Positions 26,592 to 35,546 are shown, counted from the stretch's first letter. The stretch: DNA of 64,000 bases from UBA6059 sp964351595 (GCA_964351595.1 CAYGOT010000016.1:1-64000); one strand, 5' to 3'. Numbers and translations are program-made. The notes: generated by a model not told the origin, from the sequence alone.

Positions 26592-27487
26592 TCGAATCCA
26601 TCGAAATAGACGGCATTAGTTATGGCTTTGCCAAAGACTTTAAACACGTCCAAGACATTAGATTAGGTTTCAATGGTTTAACAGAATCCGTCTTTGGATT
26701 CAGTTTAGAAAATTGGTACAATGATGGCTTCTGGGGCGACTATTATATTCCCTATTCGCTGCTTCATAATAACAAGGTTGTATCAAATGTTTCAATTAAT
26801 AAGATTGAATTTGACATTGACAGTGAGAGAAAGACGGGTATTCAAATCGGAACGGTAATGACGGACGAAAAATACCGGAATAGAGGACTTAACAAGTACT
26901 TGATGGAAAAGGTAATGCATGAATGGACAGATCAGACTGATTTTGTCTATCTCTTCGCTAATGATAGTGTACTTGATTTCTATCCTAAGTTCAATTTCAA
27001 GCTAGTAGACGAATATCAACACTTGAAAACAATAGATACATACAGCGCTTCATCTTCCTGGAAAAAACTGAACATGGAAGACCCGACTGATGTCGCCTTT
27101 TTAATGGGAAGAATTAAGGATTCAACTCCTGTGGCAAAGATAACTATGCGTAACAATACGTCATTGATCATGTTTTACTGCAATTCCTACAAGAAAAGTA
27201 GCATTTATCATATTGAAGAACTTGATGCCATTGCCATTGCAGACTTTAAAGGTGACACTTTATACCTAGATGATGTGTTCTTAATAAGCCCTTTAGAAAT
27301 CAATGACGTGATCCAGACCATATCTGATCAAAGGATTCTACGGGTAGTTTTGGGGTTTACACCTTTGGACGAGTCGGGTTTTGACAAGCATTTATTAAAG
27401 GGTCCAGATACGCTCTTTATGCTGAAGGACAAGCTTGACTTTTTCACAGATAAACACTGGATGTTTCCAGTTTTATCTCATGCGTAA
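26588..27487 (+). CDS. GNAT family N-acetyltransferase
   Basis: This 299-residue protein has a GNAT core in the N-terminal half: IGTVMTDEKYRNRGLNKYLMEKVMHEW, where the RNRG-type sequence is the acetyl-CoA pyrophosphate loop, and then YLFANDSVLDFYPKFNFKLVDEY, the closing strand pattern. The C-terminal 130 residues form a second domain (LYLDDVFLISPLE ... VLGFTPLDESGFD), so it is a fusion of a GNAT with an extra lobe, similar to other larger GNATs. It acetylates an unknown acceptor. It is translationally coupled to the P-loop gene upstream. Confidence 0.8.
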   Translation: MIESIEIDGISYGFAKDFKHVQDIRLGFNGLTESVFGFSLENWYNDGFWGDYYIPYSLLHNNKVVSNVSINKIEFDIDSERKTGIQIGTVMTDEKYRNRGLNKYLMEKVMHEWTDQTDFVYLFANDSVLDFYPKFNFKLVDEYQHLKTIDTYSASSSWKKLNMEDPTDVAFLMGRIKDSTPVAKITMRNNTSLIMFYCNSYKKSSIYHIEELDAIAIADFKGDTLYLDDVFLISPLEINDVIQTISDQRILRVVLGFTPLDESGFDKHLLKGPDTLFMLKDKLDFFTDKHWMFPVLSHA

Positions 27488-27530
27488 ATTGATCTCGAAC
27501 GCAGAAATCTTCTAATCAAGTAGACGGCCG

Positions 27531-27708
27531 TGAGCCATTAGCTCACGGTGCGCCTCCTTGCAGGCCGCCTCACATGCTTACGTTGAAGCATCTGTACAGG
27601 TGCCATTCGCTCAGCGTTTGGTTCTCGTACTGGGCGGTTCGCAGAGCAAACAGAAATCTCGTGCTTCTAGCTACTGGGCGCATACCCATTTTGGTTAGAC
27701 GTTGTGCT
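27531..27708. repeat. attC-like folded element, copy D1
   Basis: After the GNAT gene, CCGTGAGC and GCTCACGG (near 27529-27548) form an 8-bp hairpin. The stretch ends at GGTTAGACGTTGTGC (27693-27707), which carries the GTTAGAC motif (GTTRRRY) seen at integron recombination sites. It resembles the elements at 36934-37165 and 60541-60775 at the end. The paired left arm is unclear, so this copy is the weakest. Confidence 0.4.
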
Positions 27709-27711
27709 CAA

Positions 27712-29397
27712 TTAGTGTGCATAGCCGACTTCATAATCCGGAACTATCACGCCAGTCTCAGTAACATATCTTTCCCATTGCCTAATAAGATCGGACAATC
27801 TTTCAGGTTCTTGTCCTGCCAAATCAATTTGTTCTCCTGGATCAGTAGCAAGATTATATAATCGCCACTGGTTCTCAATCACATTAGGATCATTCGGCTT
27901 CCAGGGAATTCCAGAAGGTTCATATACGATCTTCCAATCACCTTGACGAATTGCCCTACGACCAAATAACTCCCAGCCCATTGTATAATTTTCAGTATGC
28001 AGGGACTCTCTATCACCTTTCAATAATGACAACATCGATGTGCCCCGAAGAGGGAAAACTTCTCTTCCCTTGAAAGTTTTGGGGTGTTTTATATCTGCAA
28101 GTTCTAAGATAGTAGGTAGAACATCCATTACAGTGATCATTGCACCTTGTATCGATCCACCTTGTATGACTTTAGGGTAATGTACGATCGCTGGAGCTCG
28201 AATGCCTCCTTCCGTGGTAAAGCCCTTGAACATGCGAAAAGGAGGTGCCAAAGCTCTAGACCAATTAGGACCATGCCACAGATACGAGTCTGCCGCTCCC
28301 ATATTTTCCAAACTATTGTCACAACATTCATCGACCCATTCACCTAGAGCATCCCACCCTATATCCAAATGAGCACCCTCAGGCCCATTATCAGACATGA
28401 AGACAATTAGTGTATTTTCAAAGTCACCACTTTGTTTGAGCGACTCTAAAATCGCACCAAGATAGCGATCCATATCGTCTACCATAGCAGCATATATTTC
28501 CATTCTTCGAGCCTCTGTTCTTTTGTCTTCCTCGCTCAAAGAATCCCAAGCTACTTCGGAAGGAATTCGATCTGTTAATCTCATACCAGGAGTCGTTAGT
28601 CCGAGTGTCATCATCTTTTCAAATCGAGATATCAGTAAAGCATCATGACCAGAATCATATTTACCAGCATACTTTGCTATTGACTCTTTTGGGGCTTGAA
28701 GCGGCCAATGTGGCGCAGTATAAGTCAGATAAGCAAAAAACGGCTTTCCATCATCTGGACGGTTCTCCAAGTAATCAATCATTCTTTCGCTATATGTACG
28801 CGTGGAATAAAAATTCTCCGGAAGATTGACTCGTTCACCATCTTCTTCATATACTGCCTGTCCAGGTCCTACACAAGGCATCTGATTCAAATGTCCAGCA
28901 CAACCCTGAAGTAAACTATAGTAATGTTCAAAACCTCTGGCTCCCGGGCTAGTTTCTGCCGTCATACCCAAATGCCATTTACCAGCCATGTAGGTGTGGT
29001 ATCCAGCATCTTGAAGTAATTCAGGGAGTGCTGCCACTCTGAAATTCAAAAATCCTTCATAACCTGGATTCGCCTGCTGATTCTCTCGAAGTTCTTCAGC
29101 CATATTTCCAAGACCAGCTAGATGATTATCGGTTCCTGTTAGTAACATCGATCGCGTTGGGGAGCAAGTTGGAGCGACATAGAATTGAGTTAGTCTGACA
29201 CCTGATGCCGCCAATGCGTCCAAATTGGGAGTTTCGATTTCTCCACCAAATACACCTATATCTGTAAATGCGAGATCATCTGCAACTATCAGTAAAATAT
29301 TAGGCCTAACATTTTTTGATGGATTACATGAGATTATTGCAATGGCTACTGCAAAGCACAAGGACAATCGTTTCATGGAACTCATTATTAAAGTCAA
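27712..29397 (-). CDS. Type I arylsulfatase (lipoprotein)
   Basis: This protein of about 561 residues starts at the first ATG, or 7 codons later at MKRLSLC (29376), which gives a lipoprotein signal ending AIISC. The sulfatase signature CSPTR (Cys78 in the long form) is the site of formylglycine formation. Metal-binding Asp residues are in LIVADDLAFTDIG. Further markers are KWHLGM, PFFAYLTYTAPHWPL and MSDNGPEG. It cleaves sulfate esters, probably from algal polysaccharides or steroids, at the outer membrane or in the periplasm. The maturation enzyme (anaerobic or FGE type) is not in the window. Confidence 0.93.
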   Translation of the reverse strand: MTLIMSSMKRLSLCFAVAIAIISCNPSKNVRPNILLIVADDLAFTDIGVFGGEIETPNLDALAASGVRLTQFYVAPTCSPTRSMLLTGTDNHLAGLGNMAEELRENQQANPGYEGFLNFRVAALPELLQDAGYHTYMAGKWHLGMTAETSPGARGFEHYYSLLQGCAGHLNQMPCVGPGQAVYEEDGERVNLPENFYSTRTYSERMIDYLENRPDDGKPFFAYLTYTAPHWPLQAPKESIAKYAGKYDSGHDALLISRFEKMMTLGLTTPGMRLTDRIPSEVAWDSLSEEDKRTEARRMEIYAAMVDDMDRYLGAILESLKQSGDFENTLIVFMSDNGPEGAHLDIGWDALGEWVDECCDNSLENMGAADSYLWHGPNWSRALAPPFRMFKGFTTEGGIRAPAIVHYPKVIQGGSIQGAMITVMDVLPTILELADIKHPKTFKGREVFPLRGTSMLSLLKGDRESLHTENYTMGWELFGRRAIRQGDWKIVYEPSGIPWKPNDPNVIENQWRLYNLATDPGEQIDLAGQEPERLSDLIRQWERYVTETGVIVPDYEVGYAH

Positions 29398-29465
29398 ACC
29401 TATTTAATTTAAACAAAGGCTGAAGAATAAAAAACTGAGCGCAACGCACAACTAAAATCAATAGG

Positions 29466-30392
29466 CTAGCTGAAAAGTTGATTGTGTTTGCTTTCTATCA
29501 ATTGGCAATACTTTTCTCTCATTTCTTTTGATAAGAAAGACTGATTAACAAAGTCCAACCATGAATTTTGAAGTTTTGAATACTTATTTAGAATGTTCTC
29601 CGCTGCTTTATCAGGGATTCCAGAAGTAGTCATAGCTTTCAAAAAATCTGACTTTCCCAGTCTCTTCTTTTTACCACATAATGTCAAAGCAAGCTCTTCA
29701 TCGTCTCCTTCAACTACTAGGGCCGATGAAACTAAATCATAGGCAGGAGCCAGTTCATATTGACCATGGTCATTCTTTAGCAATGAGAAATTTTTTAAGT
29801 GCATGTCGGCATTTCCTGTTAGGAAACTAAACAGCGTCAACTCATAAAACCTCACCAAATCAAGCCCTGGGTTTATGCTACTTCGCTTGATCTCCTTGGC
29901 TATCTGCTCATGCGATGACTTATACTTGTCCTCGGTCAGTCTTCCCAACAGTTGACACATGTCCTCCATATGCTTTTTTGCTCCCTCCTGTCGATCCATT
30001 CTTTTGGTTATATAGGCTAGTTCTCCCGAATCTAATCGCACCAAAGAGTGCTCGGCAGTTCTAATTCTCGATAGTTGCGCAAGGTGCATTGTCAGATCTT
30101 CTATTTGTGGCAACTCATCCCACATTGGCGACTGAGGCTTTAGAATAAACTGTCCCCACAAGCCCACTATTGTCAATTTCCCAGACGCATTATCGGGTTT
30201 TTCAATGTCCAGGGACAATTTCGGTTGAACACCCGTCACTGTCGTTTTCCCCTTAATCATTTGTTCAGCAAGATTCAGAAACTCTTGCTCAGTATAGGGC
30301 ATTTTTGGGGGTTCCGTAACTCCGAATATTTTCTTGCTACAATTCGGGTGAAAATCGCTTTCTGAGTTTTTATAGCAGTATAGACATTTCAT
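29466..30392 (-). CDS. hipT: HipT-like serine/threonine kinase toxin
   Basis: This 308-residue protein is the kinase part of HipA without the N-terminal subdomain. It starts with a CLYCYKN ... HPNC cysteine cluster. The glycine-rich loop region is KTTVTGVQPKLS, with Thr51 and Thr53 where HipT has two autophosphorylated serines. The catalytic loop is TGNADMHLKNFSLL, and the metal-binding DFG-like motif is LAPAYDLVSS. HipT in E. coli is a toxin that phosphorylates tryptophanyl-tRNA synthetase; the target here is unknown. Its first codons overlap the HipS-like gene by 4 bases. The split into three genes is the reason for the HipT call. Confidence 0.85.
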   Translation of the reverse strand: MKCLYCYKNSESDFHPNCSKKIFGVTEPPKMPYTEQEFLNLAEQMIKGKTTVTGVQPKLSLDIEKPDNASGKLTIVGLWGQFILKPQSPMWDELPQIEDLTMHLAQLSRIRTAEHSLVRLDSGELAYITKRMDRQEGAKKHMEDMCQLLGRLTEDKYKSSHEQIAKEIKRSSINPGLDLVRFYELTLFSFLTGNADMHLKNFSLLKNDHGQYELAPAYDLVSSALVVEGDDEELALTLCGKKKRLGKSDFLKAMTTSGIPDKAAENILNKYSKLQNSWLDFVNQSFLSKEMREKYCQLIESKHNQLFS

Positions 30393-30703
30393 GTTAATGG
30401 CTCAATTGATACAGCGCCTATGCAGTCTTTGCATGCAACTAGGAGAATGCCCATTCTATCTTTTTCATTGACTTTCCAATTTTTTTCAACGAGATCCAAA
30501 ATCCAACCCTCTGGAATGAGACCATCAAAAAATGGAAACAAAATATTTGAATGGTAGGGCGCTTTCTGCAGTGGCAGAGTTAAACTAATAGACTCACCCT
30601 GCTTTGCGAAATAATCATATTCATATTGAAAATGATATCCTTCCTCATCCTCGGTTAATGTCCCGGCCCACTCATCTTGATAAAGTACTCTTGCTTTCCT
30701 CAT
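30389..30703 (-). CDS. hipS: HipS-like antitoxin (HipA N-terminal subdomain)
   Basis: This 104-residue protein corresponds to the N-terminal subdomain 1 of HipA (couple_hipA), here as a separate gene: RKARVLYQDEWAGTLTEDEEGYHFQYEYDYFAKQG and FPFFDGLIPEGWILDLV. In the E. coli HipBST system the equivalent protein neutralises the kinase through a tryptophan near position 65; here Trp67 in PEGW is a candidate (from memory of that system). It overlaps hipB by 32 bases and hipT by 4, so all three are one tightly coupled operon. Confidence 0.8.
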   Translation of the reverse strand: MRKARVLYQDEWAGTLTEDEEGYHFQYEYDYFAKQGESISLTLPLQKAPYHSNILFPFFDGLIPEGWILDLVEKNWKVNEKDRMGILLVACKDCIGAVSIEPLT

Positions 30704-30905
30704 CTCGGTTAACTTCTGTTGGCCCTAATTCATACCCAAAGAGGTTTAATACTTGATTGACCTTATCCATTTTCAAGGTCGGCTTTCCTTGCTCAAGTTC
30801 TCTAACAAACCTTAAACCAACTCCAGCCGCAAATGACAGGTCTTCCTGATTCATCTTTGTTTGCTTTCTTTTCTCTTTGACAAACTGTGCTAATGATGTT
30901 TTCAT
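30672..30905 (-). CDS. hipB: HipB-like XRE-family DNA-binding protein
   Basis: This 77-residue protein has an XRE helix-turn-helix: KMNQEDLSFAAGVGLRFVRELEQGKPTLKMDKVNQVLNLFGYEL. It is the typical HipB size. It should bind the operator array directly upstream (30913-31048), and so repress hipB-hipS-hipT. Its last codons overlap the HipS-like gene. In HipBST, HipB binds DNA and augments neutralisation rather than acting as the sole antitoxin; whether this holds here is not known. Confidence 0.85.
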   Translation of the reverse strand: MKTSLAQFVKEKRKQTKMNQEDLSFAAGVGLRFVRELEQGKPTLKMDKVNQVLNLFGYELGPTEVNRDEESKSTLSR

Positions 30906-30912
30906 CGTCGTA

Positions 30913-31048
30913 TATACCCTTTCGGGTGTAAATCTACGGTTTTTTAGATATTATACTACATCGGGTATAATTATTTAGATGTCAATCTAACTATACCTTT
31001 TAAGGTATAAAATGATTCGCGAAGCGAATTTACACCTGATAGGGTAAG
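30913..31048. promoter_or_regulatory. Four-site HipB operator array
   Basis: Four 18-bp sites fit TATACC-N6-GGTATA: 30913-30930, 30952-30969, 30992-31009 (perfect, TATACCTTTTAAGGTATA) and 31031-31048 (weakest). Starts are 39, 40 and 39 bases apart, close to four helical turns each, so bound proteins would all face one side. They lie directly upstream of hipB. An extra hairpin, ATTCGC-GAA-GCGAAT (31014-31028), sits between sites 3 and 4. Confidence 0.75.
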
Positions 31049-31083
31049 CTTTAAGAAGAAGAACCTCTTTACTGAAGGAGAGT

Positions 31084-31199
31084 CTAACGCACGTAGCTAA
31101 AGCACATGCATTTATTGCGTCACTTGAAAGTGCATTGCAAATCCGCTAGCTTAGGAGAAATAAACATTGCCCAGAGGCACGTGTATTTATCTGGTCGTT
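31084..31199. repeat. attC-like folded element, copy D2
   Basis: The left arm CTAACGCACGTAGCTAAAGC (from 31084) can pair imperfectly with the right arm GGCACGTGTATTTATCTGG (from 31176), which ends in CTGGTCGTT. The end is close to the right half of the element at 37142-37162 (GGCACGTGCTATATCTGGTC). It lies upstream of the operator array, at one edge of the hip locus. Confidence 0.5.
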
Positions 31200-31263
31200 C
31201 ATAGCTTGGCGTCAGCGAAACTCTGGAAACCCATACCAATCAGGTCTGTCTTTAAACATAAAA

Positions 31264-32790
31264 ATGAGAGCCCCCTTCCTTTTTCTTGTATCATTTCTCC
31301 AATTCAACTTTAGTACTGCTCAGGTTTCAATTGAGCAATTGGAATTGACTCCTGGAAGCTACAAGGTAGGCTTTGATCATTACTTAGCCATTGACAGTTG
31401 CAGAACCTACAATCGAATCTTCGACTGGACCAACGAGTATGTGCCAAGGCCGATACCAATAAGTATTTGGTATCCATCAGATGATGATCCATCGGATACC
31501 AGGCCCCTGAAAGTTCTCGATTACATGAGAATACTAAAGGAAGAGGAAGAATGGGAGCACCTGCCGGACGAACAGATACTAAACTGGTTTTACTATCCTA
31601 ACACCCTATCAAATCAAGCCCATTTGCAAGAGTTAACATCTGCTTTTCCCGACATTGAGCCTGCGGATGGGAAATACCCGGTCATCATTTATGCGCCTAG
31701 CTATCAGGCTTCATCGATCGAAAATTTTACACTATGTGAGTATTTGGCGAGCCATGGTTACGTGGTGCTTGCCAGCCCCAGTCGTGGATCAGTTAACCGC
31801 TTTTTTGAAGGAGGAACTGAAAAAGACATGGAAACTCAAGCGCGAGACATTGAATTTCTGATAGGAGCAAGCCAACAATTTCCTTACGCTGACCACAGCA
31901 AGATTGCGACTATGGGCTTTAGCTTCGGAGGCTTATCCAATGCCTTAGCCCAGATGCGAGACCAGCGGATCAAAGCAGTAGTAAGCCTGGACGGAAGCAT
32001 CAAATACCAATACGAGACTTTGAAGACTTCACCATTCCACAAAATCGGGAATGTAAACGTGCCTTTTGTTCATTTCTCACAAAAAGAAATCCCAGCCGAA
32101 GTTTTGGCCGAGGATGACATTGATGCTCGCCTCAACACAGCGTTTGAGTTCTTCGACAGTTTGGAATATAGTGATGCCTATCATTACCAGTTTCACCATC
32201 TCACGCATTCCTACTTTAGCACATTGGGCGTGTTATTCCAAACTCGGGATCCAAGACAGGATAAAAGTGATGCGGAGATCATGGCGTCTTACCGATGGCT
32301 GTCTGTCTACACGCTCAATTTTCTGGATGCTTTCCTCAAAAAGGATGAAACAGGATTGGAATTTCTTAATCGTGACCCTGCTGAAAATACTGGCCAGACC
32401 AGCATAATTTCAAAAGAAACAAAACTTGCAGCCAAGCGAAAATTCACCTTTCAGGATTTTAACGATCTGGCCGTTGAGCAGGATTATGTAAATCTCAAGG
32501 CCCTTTATGATTCCCTGCTTGTCGAACATCCAAAACTGGAAATACCGGAAGGAAACCTGAATAATCTGGGGCTACAGCTGGTTTTTCATCCCCAAAAAAT
32601 TCAAATGGGGATCAATGTATTTCGCTTTGCTACATCGCTCTATCCTCAATCGGCCAACCTCTGGGATAGTCTCGCTGAAGGATACTTATACTTGGGAGAC
32701 AAGGAGAAGGCTATCCAAAGTTTTGAAAAATCATTGCAGCTGAACCCGGACAATCAAAACGCCATTAACAGGCTGAAAGACCTACGATAG
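31264..32790 (+). CDS. Exported alpha/beta hydrolase with C-terminal TPR
   Basis: This 508-residue protein has a signal peptide (1-19). Residues 50-330 form a dienelactone-hydrolase or platelet-activating-factor-acetylhydrolase-like alpha/beta fold: YPVIIYAPSYQ oxyanion strand, TMGFSFGGLSNA nucleophile elbow with Ser220, and HLTHSYFS, which may supply the catalytic His. The last 60 residues hold a TPR-like repeat (SANLWDSLAEGYLYLGDKEKAIQSFEKSLQLNPDNQNAINRL). It cleaves an ester or lactone outside the cytoplasm; substrate unknown. Confidence 0.8.
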   Translation: MRAPFLFLVSFLQFNFSTAQVSIEQLELTPGSYKVGFDHYLAIDSCRTYNRIFDWTNEYVPRPIPISIWYPSDDDPSDTRPLKVLDYMRILKEEEEWEHLPDEQILNWFYYPNTLSNQAHLQELTSAFPDIEPADGKYPVIIYAPSYQASSIENFTLCEYLASHGYVVLASPSRGSVNRFFEGGTEKDMETQARDIEFLIGASQQFPYADHSKIATMGFSFGGLSNALAQMRDQRIKAVVSLDGSIKYQYETLKTSPFHKIGNVNVPFVHFSQKEIPAEVLAEDDIDARLNTAFEFFDSLEYSDAYHYQFHHLTHSYFSTLGVLFQTRDPRQDKSDAEIMASYRWLSVYTLNFLDAFLKKDETGLEFLNRDPAENTGQTSIISKETKLAAKRKFTFQDFNDLAVEQDYVNLKALYDSLLVEHPKLEIPEGNLNNLGLQLVFHPQKIQMGINVFRFATSLYPQSANLWDSLAEGYLYLGDKEKAIQSFEKSLQLNPDNQNAINRLKDLR

Positions 32791-32893
32791 CACCGCTAGT
32801 AGTGGTCAAAATCCAGCGCTCTCATGACACTCGATAGGGATGATTTTTAATGATCTTTGAATAGACAACCACCGGAGGATAGCTGGTTGACGT

Positions 32894-33478
32894 ATGACTA
32901 AGGAGAAACGCATAGAAACATATTGTCCCAAAAGCCGAACTGATTGGCGAAAATGGCTGGAAAGAAACCATCAGTCGAAACAGTCGGTTTGGCTTGTCTA
33001 CTTTAAGTCATCCTCAAAAGTTCCTTCTATTAGTTGGAGTGATGCAGTTGACGAAGCATTGTGCTTTGGCTGGATAGATAGCACCAAAAAGACCATTGAC
33101 GAAGAACGGTATATGCAATACTTCAGTAGAAGAAAACCAAATAGCATGTGGTCGAAAATCAACAAAGAGAAAGTTGACACACTCATCCAGAAAAACCAAA
33201 TGACCAAAGCGGGTTTTGACAGCATAGAAACTGCTAAACAGAATGGTTCCTGGAGCATATTGGATGAAGTCGAAGCACTGGTAATTCCAGAGGATTTGAA
33301 AGACGAGTTACTAAATCATAAAGGCTCGATGGCGTATTTTGATGGTCTGAGTAAGTCCGCTAAAAAGATCTTGTTGCACTGGGTCGTTTTTGCTAAAAGG
33401 TCAGAGACCAGACAAAAGAGAATCCTGGAGATCGCAGAAAATGCAAGCAAGAGCCTGATGCCCAAACAGTTTAGATAA
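32894..33478 (+). CDS. YdeI/OmpD-associated family protein
   Basis: This 194-residue cytoplasmic protein matches the YdeI/OmpD-associated family: SRTDWRKWLERNHQSKQSVWLVYFK, ISWSDAVDEALCFGWIDS, the basic block RYMQYFSRRKPNSMWSKINKEKV, and the helical C-terminus with WVVFAKRSETRQKRILEI. The members occur near stress and defence loci and are sometimes called bacteriocin-protection proteins; biochemical role is unclear. It is transcribed alone. Confidence 0.85.
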   Translation: MTKEKRIETYCPKSRTDWRKWLERNHQSKQSVWLVYFKSSSKVPSISWSDAVDEALCFGWIDSTKKTIDEERYMQYFSRRKPNSMWSKINKEKVDTLIQKNQMTKAGFDSIETAKQNGSWSILDEVEALVIPEDLKDELLNHKGSMAYFDGLSKSAKKILLHWVVFAKRSETRQKRILEIAENASKSLMPKQFR

Positions 33479-33784
33479 AGACACCTTAGGTCGGTCTCAA
33501 GAACAGCCAGGTTAGGAGCACGCACTGCATAGGATGAATCCATAAATTGCCAACCCTTACATGGCCAACTCTACCTGAAATTTTATCATATAGAACTGTG
33601 TGTCATTCTTGATTTCGGTGTATGAAAAATCGCTTTGAACCTTCAAATTTTGATGGTCAATTCTTCAATGTTAAGCTAGTGTTACCAATTTAATAACCCA
33701 AGGTTATCAATTTAGTAATACACACTTAATCTACTCTGTTTAATTTACATCGAACTTTGCGCTACCAAATAACCTAAGAACATC
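33479..33784. promoter_or_regulatory. Upstream region of the Na/Pi gene with 17-bp direct repeats
   Basis: Two near-identical 17-mers stand in tandem, GTTACCAATTTAATAAC (33681-33697) and GTTATCAATTTAGTAAT (33703-33719), with a 22-base period. Spacing of two turns suggests binding of an activator, as at phosphate-controlled promoters. A TTTG-ending motif near 33753-33760 could be a Bacteroidota -7 element. The rest of the 306-base gap shows nothing. Confidence 0.4.
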
Positions 33785-35512
33785 ATGACATTCGGATTGC
33801 TTGAAGTCCTCAATCTCCTCGGATCATTGGCTTTTTTCATCTACGGGATGAAGGTTATGAGCGAATCGATACAGAAAGTAGCCGGCTCGGAAATGAGACG
33901 AATTCTGTCATCAATGACCTCTAATCGGTTCAAGGCAGTCTTAACGGGATTTTTGATCACTGGCTTAGTTCAATCCTCCTCTGCTACTACAGTGCTGGTA
34001 GTCAGCTTTGTTAATGCCGGACTTTTGTCGTTGATGGAATCTATCGGTGTGATCATGGGGGCTAACATAGGTACGACCATCACCGCATGGCTCATCTCCA
34101 TAGTCGGGTTTAAGGTCAAGATTTCGAGCTACGCACTTCCCATCATTGCTCTGGCATTTCCACTGCTCTTTTTTAGCAGAGACAAATTAAAGTCCTGGGG
34201 TGAAGTCTTTATTGGTTTTGCGCTATTGTTCATGGGACTGGCTTTTCTGAAAGATGCCGTTCCTGATCTAAAGTCCAATCCGGAAATATTGGAATTTCTG
34301 GGGAACTATACCGACATGGGCTTCATGTCAATCCTTCTTTTTGTGCTAATTGGTACGACATTGACGGTAGCGGTCCAGTCCTCAAGTGCGGCCATGGCGC
34401 TGACGCTGGTCATGGCAAATAATGGATGGGTTCCATTTGAACTTGCAGCTGCCATGGTATTGGGCGAAAATATTGGAACTACAATAACTGCTAACCTTGC
34501 GGCCATTGTTGGTAATGTGCACGCCAAACGAGCTGCTTTTGCTCACTTTATATTCAACATTTTTGGTGTGGTTTGGATCATACTACTCATTCACCCGGTA
34601 GTGGGTCTCATAGATTCCTACATGGTGAGTAGCGGGAGTGCTGGCCCGCTAGCTGATCCTACAGCTATCCCTTTTGGGCTATCGATATTTCACACTTTGT
34701 TTAATGTGGTGAACACTTTCTTACTCATCTGGTTTGTTCCGTTCATCGGTAAAGTCGCCATCTCTACCGTCAAATCGCATGGGGATGATGAAGAGTTCAA
34801 CCTGGAGTTTATAGGTACCGGGCTGATGAGTACTGCTGAACTCTCACTGGAAGAAGCGCAAAAAGAAACGGCCCTTTTCGGGAAAACCGTAAAGAGAATG
34901 ATGAAGCTTTTCTGTGAACTTCTTGATGAAACCAAGCCCAAGAAGATCAAAAAGCTTCACAAAAAAATGAGAGAGTATGAGGAGATCACCGATCAACTCG
35001 AAACGGAAATATCAAACTATCTCAGTAAGGTAGCTGATGGCAGTCTCAGCCATAAAACTTCCTCAAGGTTGGTGAGTATCCTGAGTATCATCAATGATTT
35101 GGAACGAGTGGGTGACGTATTTTTCCAAATGTCAAAAGACATTGAAGCAAGGAAAAAAGATGATACCACATTTTCTAAACGACAAAGGGCCAATCTGGAA
35201 AAAATGCTGATCCTCGTGGAAGACGCCATCAAAATTATGAATGAAAACCTTGATCAGGACTATTCTACAGTAAGTTTTGATAAGGCACTATTAGCAGAAC
35301 AAGAAATCAATACCACAAGAAACAAGCTAAAAAAGGAGCTCCTGGAACAAATGGAAGCCAAAAATTATGACATTAAGATTGGTGCCCTCTACAAAGATCT
35401 TTTTCAGTCGCTGGAGAAAGTCGGAGATCACATCGTGAACGTGACAGAGGCCATCACCGGTGAATCTGAGAGAAGTCTCAGGAAGGCTAGCCTCGAGGAA
35501 TCAGAAGCTTGA
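33785..35512 (+). CDS. Na/Pi cotransporter family protein with PhoU-like C-terminus
   Basis: This 575-residue protein has the two inverted-repeat QSSS motifs of the NaPi-II family: VQSSSATTVLVVS and VQSSSAAMALTLVMA. Each sits within four hydrophobic segments. The C-terminal 210 residues are cytoplasmic and helical, PhoU-like (SLEEAQKETALFGKTVKRMMKLF ... DLERVGDVFFQMSKD ... LEKVGDHIVNVTEAITG). It imports phosphate with sodium, or acts as a phosphate sensor. No pst or pho genes lie nearby. Confidence 0.92.
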   Translation: MTFGLLEVLNLLGSLAFFIYGMKVMSESIQKVAGSEMRRILSSMTSNRFKAVLTGFLITGLVQSSSATTVLVVSFVNAGLLSLMESIGVIMGANIGTTITAWLISIVGFKVKISSYALPIIALAFPLLFFSRDKLKSWGEVFIGFALLFMGLAFLKDAVPDLKSNPEILEFLGNYTDMGFMSILLFVLIGTTLTVAVQSSSAAMALTLVMANNGWVPFELAAAMVLGENIGTTITANLAAIVGNVHAKRAAFAHFIFNIFGVVWIILLIHPVVGLIDSYMVSSGSAGPLADPTAIPFGLSIFHTLFNVVNTFLLIWFVPFIGKVAISTVKSHGDDEEFNLEFIGTGLMSTAELSLEEAQKETALFGKTVKRMMKLFCELLDETKPKKIKKLHKKMREYEEITDQLETEISNYLSKVADGSLSHKTSSRLVSILSIINDLERVGDVFFQMSKDIEARKKDDTTFSKRQRANLEKMLILVEDAIKIMNENLDQDYSTVSFDKALLAEQEINTTRNKLKKELLEQMEAKNYDIKIGALYKDLFQSLEKVGDHIVNVTEAITGESERSLRKASLEESEA

Positions 35513-35546
35513 AAATTAGTGTTGACGACTAGAAACTATAACGCAG

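Noticed and set aside
27574..27861. Small ORF on the plus strand over the sulfatase 3' end
   Set aside because: It runs across the attC-like end and antisense to the sulfatase gene with no coding character.
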